Assembly (NCBI RefSeq): GCF_016924755.1
Contig: NZ_JAFFJX010000004.1
Coordinates: 124,001-188,000 of the forward strand
Direction: 5' to 3'
Length of the DNA: 64,000 bases
Source: Longitalea arenae
GTDB taxonomy: Bacteria > Bacteroidota > Bacteroidia > Chitinophagales > Chitinophagaceae
Both the position numbers and the translations under genes were made by a program. Under the pieces are notes generated by a model. The model worked only from the letters and a program-made list of their open reading frames with translations. It was not told where the DNA came from and did not search any database. Shown here in pieces: positions 62,465-64,000 of this stretch; position 1 is the first letter of the stretch, and the number at the start of each line of letters is the position of its first letter.

Positions 62465-64000
62465 TCAGCTTGCCTGAAGACTGTCAGCGCTTCCGTTCAT
62501 TTCTTTCTTTATTCCATAAACCTGCTGCTCCCACAGGAGGGTGTACGCGCCTCCTTTCGCCAGTAAGGCGGCATGGCTTCCCTCCTCAACCACTTCGCCC
62601 TGGTGCAGCACTACGATCTTATCGGCATTCATCACCGTGCCCAGCCTGTGTGCGATCAGTAAGATCGTTTTACCCGTTTTGCGCAAATCGCATAAGGCAT
62701 TTTGAATATGTTGTTCAGATAATGAATCCAACGAGGAGGTGGCTTCATCCAGGATCAACAGCTCCGGTTCTTTATACAGGGCCCTGGCAATCGCAATGCG
62801 CTGGCGTTGCCCACCCGACAGGTTCATCCCGTTCTCTCCAATATTGGTCATAAACCCGTCGGGCAATGCTTCAATAAATTCCAGGATACCCAACTGCCTG
62901 CAGATGCTGATCACTTTCTTCATTTCCGGCTCGAATTCGCCCAATGCAATATTTTCAACAACGGACCCTGCAAAGAGGTGCACTTCCTGCGGTACCACAC
63001 TTACCAATGAACGCAAACTGGCCGGATGTATATACTTAATATCAAGTCCGTTGATCTGGATACTGCCCGATTGCAACGGATAGATATTTTGCATTAACGA
63101 TAAGAGGGTCGTTTTGCCACTCCCACTTTCTCCTACGATGGCGGTGATGGTTCCTTTGTCAATGCTCAGGTTCAATCCATTGAACACATTCACGCGGGTA
63201 CCATACCGGAAATGCACATTCTTAAAACAGATATCCCCCATCTGATCCCTGGTAAGCCTGGTGGTATTGGCGGAAGACTCTACTTCGAGGTCCATAATTT
63301 CAAACAGGCGATCGGCAGCAATGATGGCATCCTGCATTAATTTATTCATTCCAATAAGCGCTATTACCGGTCCTGTAAAATAACCCATCAGCGCATAAAA
63401 ACCTAACAGCTCCCCTGCCGTTAACTGGCGGTTCAGCACATAAACACTGCCGGCCCATAAGAGCACGACGGTAAACAAACCGGAAACAAGCTGTCCGCCA
63501 CTGCCTGCCAACAGCGAATTTTTACCGGAATGATAAACAGTCTGCAGCAACCGCACAAAGCGTGTTTCGGTCTTGATATTTGAATATTCCTCCAAGCCAA
63601 AACGTTTAATGGTGCCTATGGCATTCAGCGACTCCACGAGCTGCGCCTCCAATTCTGCGGAATTCTCCATCAGCTTGCGCTGGGTTCGCTTATTGAATTT
63701 ATTAGAAAAGTAATAGACCAGCGCATACAGCGGCACTACGGTGAATAAGATAAGTGCCAGTTTCCAGTAAGCCGTGAACATCAGTGCAAAGGAAAAAATG
63801 AGAATGAAGCCATTCACTGCCAGGTTAATGAGCACATCGTTCACAAAAACCCTGATCTTGACCGCGTCGTTCATGCGCGAAACAATTTCTCCCACGCGCA
63901 TGGTATCGAAGAACTGCTGCGGCAATCGCAATAAATGTTTATAATAACCCAGGATGAGCCGGGCATCTATTTGCTGGCCGGTTTTCATTGTTAATACTAC
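62465..64000 (-). CDS. ABC exporter (membrane plus ATPase domains), N-terminus outside the window
   Basis: At least 511 residues; the frame stays open to the window edge (VVLT before the first ATG at 63988), so the protein is partial. The visible part begins in the transmembrane domain: QQIDARLILGYYKHLLRLPQQFFDTMRVGEIVSRMND, the form found in C39-peptidase-containing bacteriocin/peptide exporters of Bacteroidota. The ATPase has Walker A GESGSGKTT, Q-loop VVPQEVHLFAG, signature LSGGQRQR, Walker B LLILDEATSSLD and H-loop IAHRLGTV. It probably exports a processed peptide; the peptidase domain is expected to the right, beyond base 64000. Confidence 0.88.
   Translation of the reverse strand, partial: VVLTMKTGQQIDARLILGYYKHLLRLPQQFFDTMRVGEIVSRMNDAVKIRVFVNDVLINLAVNGFILIFSFALMFTAYWKLALILFTVVPLYALVYYFSNKFNKRTQRKLMENSAELEAQLVESLNAIGTIKRFGLEEYSNIKTETRFVRLLQTVYHSGKNSLLAGSGGQLVSGLFTVVLLWAGSVYVLNRQLTAGELLGFYALMGYFTGPVIALIGMNKLMQDAIIAADRLFEIMDLEVESSANTTRLTRDQMGDICFKNVHFRYGTRVNVFNGLNLSIDKGTITAIVGESGSGKTTLLSLMQNIYPLQSGSIQINGLDIKYIHPASLRSLVSVVPQEVHLFAGSVVENIALGEFEPEMKKVISICRQLGILEFIEALPDGFMTNIGENGMNLSGGQRQRIAIARALYKEPELLILDEATSSLDSLSEQHIQNALCDLRKTGKTILLIAHRLGTVMNADKIVVLHQGEVVEEGSHAALLAKGGAYTLLWEQQVYGIKKEMNGSADSLQAS

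Overview
The window looks like a chromosome segment from a Bacteroidota bacterium, most probably a soil-type member of the Chitinophagaceae (inferred from family content, not a database match). Supporting signs are a SusC/SusD pair behind an ECF sigma/FecR pair, a type IX secretion C-terminal domain, lipoproteins with glycine or serine before the Cys, many secreted glycoside hydrolases, and a TAnnTTTG-type promoter element in front of fdhD. No tRNA, rRNA, CRISPR, phage or transposase gene was seen.

Layout. (i) 1-12611, all leftward: an arabinan utilisation locus with ECF sigma, FecR, SusC, SusD, a GH43 lipoprotein, GH51, a GH43 with ricin-type lectin and T9SS tail, and the start of another GH43. 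(ii) 12819-18614, leftward: KduI, KduD, GH28 and GH92, for oligogalacturonides and alpha-mannosides. (iii) 18784-27650: a glycerol/glycerophosphodiester regulon (lipoprotein phosphodiesterase, glycerol channel, GlpK, SGNH esterase, calcineurin-like phosphoesterase, GlpD) with a divergent DeoR-type repressor. (iv) 27922-33130: an orphan ECF sigma factor, an AraC regulator, a GT4 glycosyltransferase and a glycogen-debranching-type enzyme. (v) 33247-37589, leftward: an arabinose/fucose-isomerase-family enzyme, an aldose epimerase lipoprotein and a second GH51, which complement the arabinan locus. (vi) 38265-41609: fdhD and a YdeP-type molybdopterin oxidoreductase. (vii) 41757-48782: a PEBP-like protein, unknowns, and a trehalose synthase-maltokinase fusion. 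(viii) 48925-59402, leftward: a DUF1080 protein, aldo/keto reductase, Crp/Fnr regulator, a TPR-membrane protein paired with an AAA+ ATPase, and a run of PNGase F-like protein, lipoprotein, polytopic membrane protein and ABC ATPase. (ix) 59530-64000: gene fragments, an SMP-30 lactonase, a DUF1206 membrane protein and a truncated ABC exporter.

Two observations stand out. First, many intergenic gaps hold arrays of 7- or 8-bp 'words' that usually begin within a few bases of a stop codon. In convergent gaps they are often arranged as inverted arms able to form long stems, and sometimes the word itself supplies the stop codon. Second, the kinase half of the trehalose synthase-maltokinase fusion has lost both acidic residues expected for phosphotransfer (HGD to HGN, DFEGEP to GYGGDP), so it is probably a pseudokinase.

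Gene starts were chosen by signal peptide or family start. Several reading frames open at upstream TTG or GTG codons and were trimmed to the internal ATG; this is stated in each entry.
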